From JAVVHE01 sp032249695 (lineage in GTDB: Bacteria > Pseudomonadota > Alphaproteobacteria > Sphingomonadales > Sphingomonadaceae): a stretch of 64,000 nt of DNA. The stretch spans positions 94,208 through 158,207 of the forward strand of contig JAVVHE010000003.1 of assembly GCA_032249695.1 (NCBI GenBank). Reading direction: 5' to 3'. Below are positions 40,399 through 51,800 of the stretch, piece by piece (positions within the stretch are counted from its first letter, which is position 1; the number at the start of each line of letters is the position of its first letter). A program made the translations under genes and the position numbers. Under the pieces are notes generated by a model, which saw only the letters and a program-made list of their open reading frames with translations, ran no database searches and had not been told where the DNA came from.

Positions 40399-40488
40399 AT
40401 GGGCCTGCACCTGACTCTCGCTGGCCTCACGGCGCTGGCGCTCCTCGTCGACCTGCTGGTCGCGCTGGTGCGGCCGGAACGTTTTTAG
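40399..40488 (+). CDS. kdpF: K+-transporting ATPase small subunit KdpF
   Basis: A 29-residue single-helix peptide, MGLHLTLAGLTALALLVDLL with the ending VALVRPERF. KdpF stabilises the KdpABC complex in the inner membrane. The ending (A)L-x-(R/N)-P/A-E-(R/A)-F is the family pattern. It is 3 bases after the upstream micro-ORF and 10 bases before kdpA. Confidence 0.82.
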   Translation: MGLHLTLAGLTALALLVDLLVALVRPERF

Positions 40489-40498
40489 GGCCGCGCCG

Positions 40499-42202
<1,704 letters not shown>

Positions 42203-42214
42203 GTGACGCTTTCC

Positions 42215-44233
42215 ATGTCCGCTCCCAAGTCCATCTTTGCGGCCGAGCTGCTGCTGCCCGCCGTCGGCGGCGCCTTCCGCAAGCTCGATCCGCGGCAGCT
42301 CGTCCGGAACCCGTTGATGTTCGTCACCGCCGCCGTGGCGGCTCTCCTCACCCTGCTGCTCGCGCTCGGCGGCGAGCCGCTGCCCGCGGGCTTCCAGGCG
42401 CAGCTGATCGTCTGGCTGTGGCTGACGGTGCTGTTCGGCACCTTCGCCGAGGCGCTGGCAGAGGGACGGGGCCGTGCCCAGGCCGCTTCGCTCAGGGCAA
42501 CGAAGTCCGACCTCCAGGCCAAGCGGCTGTCCGGTGTCGGCGAGACCTGGCGCAAGGTCGAGGCGCAGCAGTTGGAGCGAGGCGACCTCGTGCTCGTCGA
42601 GGCAGGCGACCTCGTCCCGGCCGACGGCGAAGTTGTCGAAGGGGTCGCCGCGGTCAACGAGGCCGCGATCACCGGCGAGAGCGCGCCCGTCATTCGCGAG
42701 GCCGGCGGCGACCGCTCGGCGGTCACGGCGGGCACGCGCGTGATCTCGGACCGGATCGTCGTCCGCGTGACGCAGGAGCCGGGGCAGGGCTTTCTCGATC
42801 GTATGATCGCGCTCGTCGAAGGCGCCGAGCGGCAGAAGACTCCGAACGAGATTGCGCTCACCCTTCTGCTGGTCGGCCTGACGATCATCTTCCTGATCGC
42901 GGTCTCCACCATTCCGGCGTTCGCGCGCTATGCCGGCGGCGCGATACCCGTCTCGGTGCTGGCGGCATTGCTCATCACGCTCATCCCGACGACAATCGCT
43001 GCGCTGCTGTCGGCAAGCGGCATCGCGGGCATGGACCGGCTGGTGCGGTTCAACGTGCTTGCGAAATCGGGCCGTGCGGTGGAGGCGGCGGGCGATCTCG
43101 ACGTGCTACTGCTCGACAAGACGGGCACGATCACGGTCGGCGACCGCCAGGCGAGCGACTTCCGGGCCCTGACCGGTGTCGGCGAGCGCGAGCTGGCCGA
43201 AGCCGCGCTGCAGGCGAGCCTGGGGGACGAAACGCCCGAGGGCCGCTCGATCGTCGCGCTCGCCCGCACGCGCCACGGCCTATCGGCGATGCTGCCCGCG
43301 GATGCGGAAATCGTCCCGTTCACCGCTCAGACACGCACCTCCGGCGTGCGCTCCGAGGGCGTCACCGTCCTCAAGGGCGCTTTCGGTTCCATCCTGAAGG
43401 CCGATCCGGATGCGCCCGGCGCGGCGGAGCTGAAGCGCATCACCGACGAGATCGCGCGCGGCGGCATGACCCCCCTCGCCGTGGTGCGCGACGGGCGGCT
43501 GCTGGGCGCAGTGGCGCTAAAGGACGTGGTGAAGGCCGGCGTGCGCGAGCGCTTCGCCGAGCTGCGCCGCATGGGCATCCGCACCGTGATGATCACCGGC
43601 GACAACCCGCTGACCGCCGCGTCGATCGCGGCCGAGGCCGGGGTGGACGACTTCCTCGCGGAGGCGACGCCCGAGGACAAGCTGGCGCTCATCCGCAAGG
43701 AGCAGGCGGGCGGGCGGCTGGTCGCGATGTGCGGCGACGGGACCAACGACGCCCCCGCGCTCGCCCAAGCCGACGTCGGCGTGGCAATGAACACCGGCAC
43801 CCAGGCCGCGCGCGAGGCGGGCAACATGGTCGATCTGGACAGCGATCCGACCAAGCTCATCGAAATCGTCGGGCTGGGCAAGCAGCTGTTGATGACGCGC
43901 GGCGCCCTGACGACCTTTTCGGTAGCAAACGATGTTGCGAAGTATTTCGCGATCATCCCGGCGATGTTTGTGGCGCTTTACCCGGGGCTCAGCGTGCTGA
44001 ACGTGATGAACCTCGCCAGCCCGCAAAGCGCGATCCTGTCCGCGATCATCTTCAACGCCCTGATCATCCCGGCGCTGGTGCCGCTGGCGCTGAGGGGCGT
44101 CACCTACCGGCCGATGGGCGCGGTGCCGCTGCTTGCCCGAAACCTCGCCATCTATGGCCTGGGCGGTCTCGTCGCGCCGTTCGTCGGCATCAAGCTCATC
44201 GACCTCGCCGTCTCGGCACTGAGTCTCGTCTAA
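42215..44233 (+). CDS. kdpB: K+-transporting ATPase subunit B
   Basis: KdpB is the P-type ATPase subunit that powers K+ uptake. The phosphorylation site is LLLDKTGTIT, the actuator loop VNEAAITGESAPV, and the hinge MCGDGTNDAPALAQADVG. I chose the ATG of MSAPKSIFAAELL, which matches the usual start; a GTG at 42203 directly after the kdpA stop is possible. It has about 672 residues. Confidence 0.96.
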   Translation: MSAPKSIFAAELLLPAVGGAFRKLDPRQLVRNPLMFVTAAVAALLTLLLALGGEPLPAGFQAQLIVWLWLTVLFGTFAEALAEGRGRAQAASLRATKSDLQAKRLSGVGETWRKVEAQQLERGDLVLVEAGDLVPADGEVVEGVAAVNEAAITGESAPVIREAGGDRSAVTAGTRVISDRIVVRVTQEPGQGFLDRMIALVEGAERQKTPNEIALTLLLVGLTIIFLIAVSTIPAFARYAGGAIPVSVLAALLITLIPTTIAALLSASGIAGMDRLVRFNVLAKSGRAVEAAGDLDVLLLDKTGTITVGDRQASDFRALTGVGERELAEAALQASLGDETPEGRSIVALARTRHGLSAMLPADAEIVPFTAQTRTSGVRSEGVTVLKGAFGSILKADPDAPGAAELKRITDEIARGGMTPLAVVRDGRLLGAVALKDVVKAGVRERFAELRRMGIRTVMITGDNPLTAASIAAEAGVDDFLAEATPEDKLALIRKEQAGGRLVAMCGDGTNDAPALAQADVGVAMNTGTQAAREAGNMVDLDSDPTKLIEIVGLGKQLLMTRGALTTFSVANDVAKYFAIIPAMFVALYPGLSVLNVMNLASPQSAILSAIIFNALIIPALVPLALRGVTYRPMGAVPLLARNLAIYGLGGLVAPFVGIKLIDLAVSALSLV

Positions 44234-44244
44234 GGAGAACTTCC

Positions 44245-45084
44245 ATGTTGCTGCGTGTTGCTGCGATGATCGCGCTCGCGCTGGCGACGGCCCCCGCGGC
44301 CGCGCAGAGCACCAACGCCGAGGGCCAGGCCGTCTTGCCGAGCGAATCGGCCGCCGACAGCCCGATCTGCACCGATCGGCCGACCCGATCGAACTTCGCC
44401 TGCACCGTTCCGAAGGGGCTGTTCCAGATCGAGAGCGATGTCGCGAGCTGGACCAGGATCGATGTCGGCGGCGTGCGTGGCGATGCGATCGTGCCGGTCA
44501 ATCCGGTGATCAAATACGGCGTCGGCACGGCCACCGACGTCGAGGTGAATTGGGCACCCTACGTCCGGCTGCGCGGCCGGGCGTTCGGGACGGCCACCGT
44601 GCTGGACGGCGTTGGCGATGTCACCCTACGCCTGAAGCAGCGTTTCACCGATCCGTCGAAGCCGGTGCAGTTCAGCCTCATTCCTTATGTGAAAGCGCCC
44701 ACCGCGCGGCTTGGCATCGGCAACGGCGAGTGGGAGGGTGGCGTGATCGCGCCCGTAAACATTTCGATCGCGAAGAGCTTCACGCTGACGATCGTGCCGC
44801 AGGGCGATGTCGCGGCCGATGTCCTGAACCCGAGCGCGCGGCACGGGCGGTTCGTCGGCCTCATCAATCTCGGCTATCAGATGACGCCCAAGGTCACGTT
44901 CTATACCGAACTCTGGACAAGCCAGGATTTCGATCCTTCGGGGACGATCCGGCAATATAGTTTCGACTTCGCGGTGACGCGGCTGGTCAACAACAATACG
45001 CAGCTGGATTTCGGCGGCAACTTCGGACTGAACAGCAACACTCCGGACGCGCAGCTCTATCTCGGCATCTCTACTCGGTTCTGA
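44245..45084 (+). CDS. outer-membrane beta-barrel 'transporter'-like protein inside the kdp operon
   Basis: A 279-residue protein with a signal peptide (MLLRVAAMIALALATAPAAA, cleavage after AQS or nearby) and an alternating polar/hydrophobic pattern typical of outer-membrane strands. It ends ...YLGISTRF with a C-terminal phenylalanine, as outer-membrane barrels do. The opening CTDRPTRSNFACTVPKGLFQ recalls the MetA-pathway/transporter barrel family. AAGGAGA precedes the ATG, 11 bases after kdpB, and kdpC follows after 11 bases, so it belongs to the operon. It might let K+ or another solute cross the outer membrane. Confidence 0.8.
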   Translation: MLLRVAAMIALALATAPAAAQSTNAEGQAVLPSESAADSPICTDRPTRSNFACTVPKGLFQIESDVASWTRIDVGGVRGDAIVPVNPVIKYGVGTATDVEVNWAPYVRLRGRAFGTATVLDGVGDVTLRLKQRFTDPSKPVQFSLIPYVKAPTARLGIGNGEWEGGVIAPVNISIAKSFTLTIVPQGDVAADVLNPSARHGRFVGLINLGYQMTPKVTFYTELWTSQDFDPSGTIRQYSFDFAVTRLVNNNTQLDFGGNFGLNSNTPDAQLYLGISTRF

Positions 45085-45095
45085 AAGGACCAATT

Positions 45096-45668
45096 ATGCG
45101 CTCGGACCTGATCACCGCTTTGCGGCCCGCACTGGCGCTGACGCTCGCCTTCGCGCTGCTGCTTGGGCTTGGCTACCCGCTGGCCCTGACCGGAGCCGGC
45201 CAGCTGCTATTCCCGGCCGAGGCATCGGGTTCGCTCGTCCGCGCGCCGGGGACCGGAGTCCGCGGGTCCGAGCTGATCGGACAAGCCTTCACGCAGCCGC
45301 GTGACTTTCACGGCCGCCCCTCGGCGGCGGGCAACGGCTACGATCCGCTCGCCTCGGGCGGATCGAATCTCGGCCCGGCCAGCCGCAAGCTGATCGACCG
45401 CGTGAGGCAGGACCAGTCGAAGCTCGGTGCGGTTGCGCCGGCCGACCTGCTGCTTGCTCCCGGCTCGGGACTAGATCCGCACATCAGCCCCGAGGCCGCG
45501 CTGTTCCAAGCCAACCGCGTCGCAGCGGCGCGCGGGCTGCGCGTGGACGAGGTGCGCCGGTTGGTCGAAGCGCGGACGGAGCGGCCGCTTCTCGGCTTTC
45601 TCGGCGAGCCGCGCGTCAACGTGCTCAAGCTCAATCTCGCGCTCGACCGGGCCGCCGCGCGCCGGTAG
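45096..45668 (+). CDS. kdpC: K+-transporting ATPase subunit C
   Basis: KdpC is the single-span periplasmic subunit that raises the affinity for K+. It has one N-terminal hydrophobic helix (ALALTLAFALLLGLGYPLAL), then GQAFTQPRDFHGRPSAAG and GLDPHISPEAALFQANRVA, the family signatures. It has 190 residues. It lies between the barrel gene and kdpE in the same operon. Confidence 0.95.
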   Translation: MRSDLITALRPALALTLAFALLLGLGYPLALTGAGQLLFPAEASGSLVRAPGTGVRGSELIGQAFTQPRDFHGRPSAAGNGYDPLASGGSNLGPASRKLIDRVRQDQSKLGAVAPADLLLAPGSGLDPHISPEAALFQANRVAAARGLRVDEVRRLVEARTERPLLGFLGEPRVNVLKLNLALDRAAARR

Positions 45669-45679
45669 CCGCCATAATC

Positions 45680-46369
45680 GTGGCCGCCGCGACCAAGATC
45701 CTGATCGCCGAAGACGACGCGCATATCCGGCGGCTGGTGCGCGGCGCACTCGCACGGGCGGGCCATGGGGTCATCGAGGCCGCAACCGCGCGCGAGGCTG
45801 TCGCCGCGTTCGGGATCGACAAGCCCGACGTGGTCCTGCTCGACCTCGGCCTGCCCGACCGCGACGGAATGGAGCTGATCCAGCTCGCCCGGGCAGCCGG
45901 CGCGGCTGTCGTCGTTGTGTCCGCGCGCGAAGCCACTGGCGAGAAGGTGGCAGCCCTCGATCTCGGCGCCGACGATTATTTGACCAAGCCGTTCGATACC
46001 GAGGAGCTGCTTGCCCGCGTTCGCGCCGCGCTTCGCCATCGGCTGGCGGGGTTCGCCGAGCACGGGCAGCTCACCGTCGGCGATGTGGAGATCGACCTGG
46101 AGCGCCGCCGCGTCCGGCGTCGCGGGGAGGAGGTACATCTCGCGCCCAAGGAGTTCGCTGTGCTTGCGTTGCTTGCCCGGAAGCCGGACCGGGTCGTCGC
46201 CCACGGCACGATCCTGCGCGAGGTTTGGGGCCCGGCGCACGAGAAGCAGCTCGACTATCTGCGGATCGTCGTGCGCAACCTGCGCCGGAAGCTGGAACCC
46301 GATCCGAGCCGGCCGAGCTTGATCCGGAACGAGCCCGCGGTGGGATACTGTCTGAGGAGACGGGATTAG
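45680..46369 (+). CDS. kdpE: response regulator KdpE
   Basis: KdpE activates the kdp operon when phosphorylated by KdpD. The receiver domain has the acidic pair in IAEDDAHIRR, the phospho-acceptor aspartate in VVLLDLGLPDRDG and the lysine in YLTKPF. The C-terminal OmpR-type winged helix includes LAPKEFAVLALLARKPDRVV. It has 229 residues and a GTG start 11 bases after kdpC. It is the last gene of the operon. Confidence 0.94.
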   Translation: MAAATKILIAEDDAHIRRLVRGALARAGHGVIEAATAREAVAAFGIDKPDVVLLDLGLPDRDGMELIQLARAAGAAVVVVSAREATGEKVAALDLGADDYLTKPFDTEELLARVRAALRHRLAGFAEHGQLTVGDVEIDLERRRVRRRGEEVHLAPKEFAVLALLARKPDRVVAHGTILREVWGPAHEKQLDYLRIVVRNLRRKLEPDPSRPSLIRNEPAVGYCLRRRD

Positions 46370-46548
46370 GTCAGCGTCCCTAGATGCGCTGTCTGTCGTC
46401 GGTCGTCATTCGAGCGCGTGGCGCACCGCGCCCGCGCTGTCGGCCCCTGGGCAGGCTGGCGGCCGCCTGTCGTCCAAGCCGGGCAGCTTCGTGGCGCTGA
46501 TCGTCACGCCCTAGACCCGGGCGCGCCCGCCGGACTATCCTGTCGCTG

Positions 46549-47871
46549 ATGCGCAGACCCCGCGCCGCCGCTGCGCTGCTCGCTCTCCTCGCCGGGTGTG
46601 CTGCGAACACGCCTGCGCCGCCGGCGGCGCTCGCGGCCGCGGACGTCGCCCCGCGTGCGCCTCAACTGCCCGCGCGGCTCTTGGCGTCGGACGTCGAGCG
46701 GATTGCGATGACCGGATCGCCCGACGTGCTGCTGGCGCGCGCGGCAGCAGCGCGTGGAGCGGGGGACGCCCGGCTTGCGGCGCAGCGGCCGAACCCGGTC
46801 GCGACGCTATTCCCCGACCGCGTGATCGCGGGCGCAGCGCAGGGCTCGCCGTGGACGGTCGCCGCGATCCTGCTGTTCACGGTGCTGCGCCCCGGCGAGA
46901 ACCGCGAGCGGCAGGCGGTGCGCGCGGCAACGACCGAAGCGGTGCGGCTGGATGTTGGCCAGGCCGCCTGGCGCGCGCGCGGGCTTGCGGTGACGGCTTT
47001 TCGCGATGCAGCGCTGGCGCGACGGGCGGCAGCGCTTGCGGGCGAGCAGCGTGCGCTCGATGCCGAACGGGTGGCGGCTGCCGACCGGCTGACCCGCGCG
47101 GGCGCGATCGGGCAGGCGGATCGCGCGATCGTGCTCGACGCGGCGGTCGCCAGCGCCAATGCGGCGGCGCTGCGGCGATCGAACGCTGCGCGCGCAGAGG
47201 CAGCGCTGGCGGCCGCGCTCGGCGCTCCGCGAGCGAGCCTGACGACGACGCAGATTGACTGGCCCGATGCCGGCGCACCGCCCGAAGCGCCCTTGCCCGA
47301 CACGATCGCTGACGCCGCCGTCTTCAACCGGCTGGACGTGCAGGCCGCGCTCGGCCGCTGGCGCGCGGCGGAGGCGAACTATCGCGCGGTGGCGCGAGTG
47401 GCTGGTCCGCTCATTCAGCCGGGGCCGGCCTACACCTATGACAAGGGCACGCACCGCATCGGTTTCACGCTGAACGCCGAACTGCCGATCTACCACCGAT
47501 ATGGCGCACGAGTGGGCGCGGCGCGCTCGGCAGCGGACGAGGCGCGCGAGGCCGTCAACCGCACCATGGCAGTAGCGGTCGCGGCAGCGGTCGGCGCGCG
47601 CGCGGATTACGCGGCCCGGCTCGCCGAGTGGCGCGCGGCTGCGGCCCCGCTGCGCATCGCCGAGACCGAGGCGGAGCGCGCCGAACGCGCGCTGGACGAG
47701 GGTTCGGGCGACCGGCCGACGCTGTTCGCCGCGCGCAGCCGCGTGGCAGCAGCGCGGCTGGCCCGGCTTGATGCGCTGCAGCGCGCGGCGACAGCGGCCG
47801 CGGCGCTGGAGGATGCGACGCAGCGGCCGTTCTGGCCTGCGACGTCGGCCGTTGCCGGAGCCGCACGGTGA
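46549..47871 (+). CDS. TolC-family outer-membrane efflux lipoprotein
   Basis: A 440-residue outer-membrane channel protein of the TolC/CusC type. It has a lipoprotein signal peptide with lipobox LLAGC, so it is lipid-anchored like CusC or OprM. The body is long, alanine-rich amphipathic helices. It starts a three-gene efflux set with a periplasmic adaptor and an RND pump; the adaptor GTG overlaps its stop. A heavy-metal or organic substrate cannot be decided. Confidence 0.86.
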   Translation: MRRPRAAAALLALLAGCAANTPAPPAALAAADVAPRAPQLPARLLASDVERIAMTGSPDVLLARAAAARGAGDARLAAQRPNPVATLFPDRVIAGAAQGSPWTVAAILLFTVLRPGENRERQAVRAATTEAVRLDVGQAAWRARGLAVTAFRDAALARRAAALAGEQRALDAERVAAADRLTRAGAIGQADRAIVLDAAVASANAAALRRSNAARAEAALAAALGAPRASLTTTQIDWPDAGAPPEAPLPDTIADAAVFNRLDVQAALGRWRAAEANYRAVARVAGPLIQPGPAYTYDKGTHRIGFTLNAELPIYHRYGARVGAARSAADEAREAVNRTMAVAVAAAVGARADYAARLAEWRAAAAPLRIAETEAERAERALDEGSGDRPTLFAARSRVAAARLARLDALQRAATAAAALEDATQRPFWPATSAVAGAAR

Positions 47872-48812
47872 ACGCGAAGCTGGCTCGGCAGCGCGGGCTC
47901 AGTCACCGGCGCCTGATGCGCTGCTGTTTTGTCTACGCCGGGCTTGCCCTAGCCGCCGCGCCGGCCACCGCCGCTGATCTGGTGAGGATCGATCCAGCGG
48001 CTGCGCGGCGGCTCGGCATCGTGGTCGCGCCCGCACAGGCCGCCTCCGCCGCGCCAGCGCCCGCGCGTCGCGCTCTCGCGACCGTCATCGACGCCGGCCC
48101 GCTGCTGACCGCGATCGAGGACGTCGTGGCGCTCGACGAGACCGCGCGTGCCAGCAGCGAGCAGGCGCGGCGGCTGCAGGCGCTGTTCAATCGCAACCAG
48201 GATGTGTCGCGCCAGGCCGCCCAATCCGCCGCTGCGACGGCGGCGGCCGACGCCGCCCGCGCGCGGGCTGCGCGCGGGCGGCTGGCGATCGACTGGTCCC
48301 CCGCGCTCGTCCGCCCCGGGCGGGGCCTCACCGCGCTGATCGCCTCGGGCCGGGCGCGGCTGGTGCGCGTGGAAGGCGCGCCGCGGCCGCTCTCGAACGG
48401 GGCAGGGCTGACGCTGGTGCGCGTCGACGGCCGGCGCGTGCGTGCGCAGGTGATCGGGCCGGCGAGCGGTGTGGCGGTGCAGACTCCCGGCCCGGCCTGG
48501 CTCGCCATCGCTTATGATGCGACGCTGTCGACCGGCGAGCCGCTGACGGCCGGCCTCGTCACGCCTGCCGCCGCTGGCGCACTGCTTCCGCCCGGAGCAG
48601 TGTTGCTGAGCGGCGGGCGCTACGTCTACTTCACCCCCACTCAGGGCGGCTTCCGACAGCACACGCTGCCGCCCGGCGTGCGTCCGACCGCGCAGGGCTG
48701 GGCGGCGCCCGGCGTCGCGCCGGGTGCGCGCGTGGTCGTCGGCGGAGCGGCTGCGCTACTCGCCGCGGCACACGGCGGCGCGGATGACAAGCCGAAGGGC
48801 AAGGACGGGTGA
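47868..48812 (+). CDS. periplasmic adaptor (membrane fusion) subunit of the RND efflux system
   Basis: A 314-residue protein with a hydrophobic signal (MRCCFVYAGLALAAAPATAA) and a short helical hairpin (DETARASSEQARRLQALFNR and following). Beta-rich domains follow with LTLVRVDGRRVRAQVIGP and PPGAVLLSGGRYVYF, typical of HlyD/CusB-type adaptors. Its GTG start overlaps the TGA of the TolC-like gene by four bases. It is shorter than most CusB proteins. It links the inner-membrane pump to the outer channel. Confidence 0.8.
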   Translation: MNAKLARQRGLSHRRLMRCCFVYAGLALAAAPATAADLVRIDPAAARRLGIVVAPAQAASAAPAPARRALATVIDAGPLLTAIEDVVALDETARASSEQARRLQALFNRNQDVSRQAAQSAAATAAADAARARAARGRLAIDWSPALVRPGRGLTALIASGRARLVRVEGAPRPLSNGAGLTLVRVDGRRVRAQVIGPASGVAVQTPGPAWLAIAYDATLSTGEPLTAGLVTPAAAGALLPPGAVLLSGGRYVYFTPTQGGFRQHTLPPGVRPTAQGWAAPGVAPGARVVVGGAAALLAAAHGGADDKPKGKDG

Positions 48813-48844
48813 AGCGCCGCCCGCTCCCTATCCGCACCGCCTGA

Positions 48845-51800
48845 ATGCTCGGCCTGCTCCGCACCGTCGTGCGCTGGCGCGGCGCGGTCGTGCTGCTCTA
48901 CGCGCTCGGCTTCGTCGCGGCGCTGTGGCGGCTGCGCGATGCGCCGCTGGACGTGCTGCCAGCGTTCGCGCCCGATCACCTGACCGTTCAGACCGAAGCG
49001 CCGGGTTTCGACGTCAGCCAGACCGAACTGCTCGTGCTCCGCCCGCTCGAAGCAGCGCTTGCTGGCACGCCGGGGCTGGAAGCGATGCGCAGCCGCGCGA
49101 TCCAGGGTTTGGCGGTCATCGACCTGACCTTTCCGCGCGGGGGCGACCCCTATCGCACGCGCAATCTGGTGGCCGAGGCAGTCGCCGCCGCCATCCCGCG
49201 CCTGCCGCCCGGCGTCGGCGCGCCATCGGTCAGCCCCCTCACCTCGGCGACAATGGACGTGCTGAAGATCGGCCTCGTCTCCGGCCGGCTGCCGCCGATG
49301 CAGCTGAGGACGCTTGCCGACATCGAGTTGAAACCCGCGCTGCTGGCCGTGCGCGGGGTTGCGCGCGTGAACGTGTTCGGCGGACAGGTCGAGCAATTGC
49401 GGATCACCGCCGATCCGGCGCGGCTGATGACGCTCGGCATCGGCATCGATCAGATCGCGGCGGCCGCGCAGGCCGCGCTCGCGCCCCAGCCCGGCGGCTT
49501 CGTCGAGACCGGGCCGCAGCGGCTGACTGTCGTCGCTCCGCTGGCGGGTGCGGCCGAGCTGGCGGCTGCGCCCGTGGCGCGTGCCGGGTCTACGCAACCG
49601 ATCCCGCTGGGCGAGGTGGCGAGCATTGCATCCGCGCCTGCCCCGGCGTTCGGAGACGCGCTCGTCCAGGGGCGCCCCGGCGTGCTGCTCTCGATCTCAG
49701 GCCAATATGGCGCGAACACGCTCGCCGTGACGCGCGCGCTGGATGAGCGAGTCGCGGAGCTGAGCCGCGAGCTCGCCCCGCGCGGCGTGCGGGTCTACCC
49801 TGCACTGCACCGCCCGGCGAATTTCGTCGAGACGTCGCTTATAAACCTCAGCCGTGCGCTGGCGCTCGGCGCGGCTCTCGTCGCGGTCGTGCTGGTGCCG
49901 CTGCTGCGCTCGTGGCGCGCCGCGCTGATCTCGTTCCTCGCCGTACCCGTCTCGCTTGCCGCAGCCGCGCTGGCGCTCTGGGGGCTGGGCTACGCGCTCG
50001 ATACGATGACGCTCGGCGGCTTCGCGGTCGCGCTGGGCGTGCTGATCGACGATGCGATCGTCGATGTCGAGAATATCCTGCGCCGCGCGCGCGCGCATCC
50101 GCCCGCTGACCGCGAAGGCTGGCTGGAGACGGTCGTGGCGGGATCCGCACAGATCCGCCGCGCGGTCATCTACGCGACGCTCATCGTCGTGCTCGTTTTT
50201 GTCCCGATCCTGTTCCAGTCAGGCATCGAGGGCGCATTTCTGGGGCCGCTCGCTGCCGCCTTCATCGTGTCGGTCGGCGTGTCGCTGCTTGTCGCGTTCA
50301 CCCTGACGCCAGCGTTGGCAGCGCTGCTGCTGCGCCAGGCGGCGGCGACGCGGTCGCCGCGCTGGCTGGGGCCCGCCGAGCGCTGGCAGGGACGCGCCAT
50401 CACCCGGCTGATCCGGCCGGCCCCTGCGCTGGCGGTCGCGGGTGTCGCGCTGTTCGCCGGGCTCTTGACAGTCACACTCTCAAGGCCCGCCGAACTGGTG
50501 CCCGCCTTCCGCGAGGGGCATTTCGTCGTCGGCCTCCGCTTCGCTCAGCCGGGCCTGTCGCTCGGTGCAGCGCGCAGCGTGGGCGAGGCGGTCAGCGCCG
50601 ATGTTCTGAAGCTGCCCTTCGTCGCGACGGTCGAGCAGCAGCTGGGCCGCTCTGAGGCGGGGGCGGATACGTGGCCCGTCGACCAGTCCGAGTTCCACAT
50701 TGAGCTGAAGCCCGATCCCTCGATCGACCAGGAAGCCGCGCAGAATGCGATCCGCGACGTACTGAAGCGCTATCCGGGCGTGGAAGCGGAGGTGCTGACT
50801 TTCTTGGGCGACCGCCTGTCCGAGACGTTGACCGGGGAGACCACGCAGGGCGTGGTCGAGCTGCGCTCCGAAAGCCTGCCCGCGCTCGCTGAGGCGGCAA
50901 CGAAGGCTGCCGCCGTGCTCGCCAAGGTGCCGGGCGCGGCCGACATCGCGACCACGGCCGACGCAGGTCTGCCGACGCTGGAGCTGAGCCCGGTCCCCGG
51001 CGCAACCGCACTGGCAGGCGTCGATCCGGCGCTGCCGCCGCGCGTGCTTCGCGCCGCGACGACCGGACTCCCGGTGGGCAATGTCTATGAAGGGCCACGA
51101 GCAATTCCCGTCGTCGTCGCGCTGGAGCCGGGCGCTGCCGGGTTCCCGATCGACCCGGGCGCGCTCCCCGTCTCCACCCCGCGCCTCGGCGTTGTGCCGC
51201 TGTCGCGGCTGGCCAGGCTCGAGCCAGCGGAGGGGCTGCCGTTGGTCCGCCACGACGCGATGCGCCGAATTGCGACCGTAGGCTTCAACGCGCGCGGACG
51301 TCCGATCGAGGCGGTCAGCGCCGATGCCCGAGCGGCCCTCGCCCGGGCGGGAATGCCGTCTGGCGTCGACGCCCGCGTGACCGGCCAGGGTGAGGGCGCC
51401 GCGGCGGCGCGCATCGGGCTGGGGCTGGCCTTCGGCGCAACGATCCTGCTTGTCGGGCTGACGCTGATTGCCGCCTTCCAGCGGCCAGCCTACGCGGGGC
51501 TGACCATCCTGACGCTGCCCTTCGCGCTGATCGGCGGCCTTGCGGCGCTGTTGCTCGCTCGCCTGCCGATCGGCCTGGGCGCAGCCGTGGGACTGATCAC
51601 CGTCTTCGGTGTCGGTGTACGCAACTCGGTTCTGCTGCTGACCGACCTCGAAGATCGAGGCGATCGCCCGGACGCCGCGGTCGTGGCCGCTCAAGACCGC
51701 TTCCTCGCGGTTGTCGCGACCGTCTCAGTCGCCGCGCTCGCGTTGCTGCCGCTCGCGCTCGACCTCGGCGCGGCCGGCGCGGAGATCGAGGGGCCGCTCG

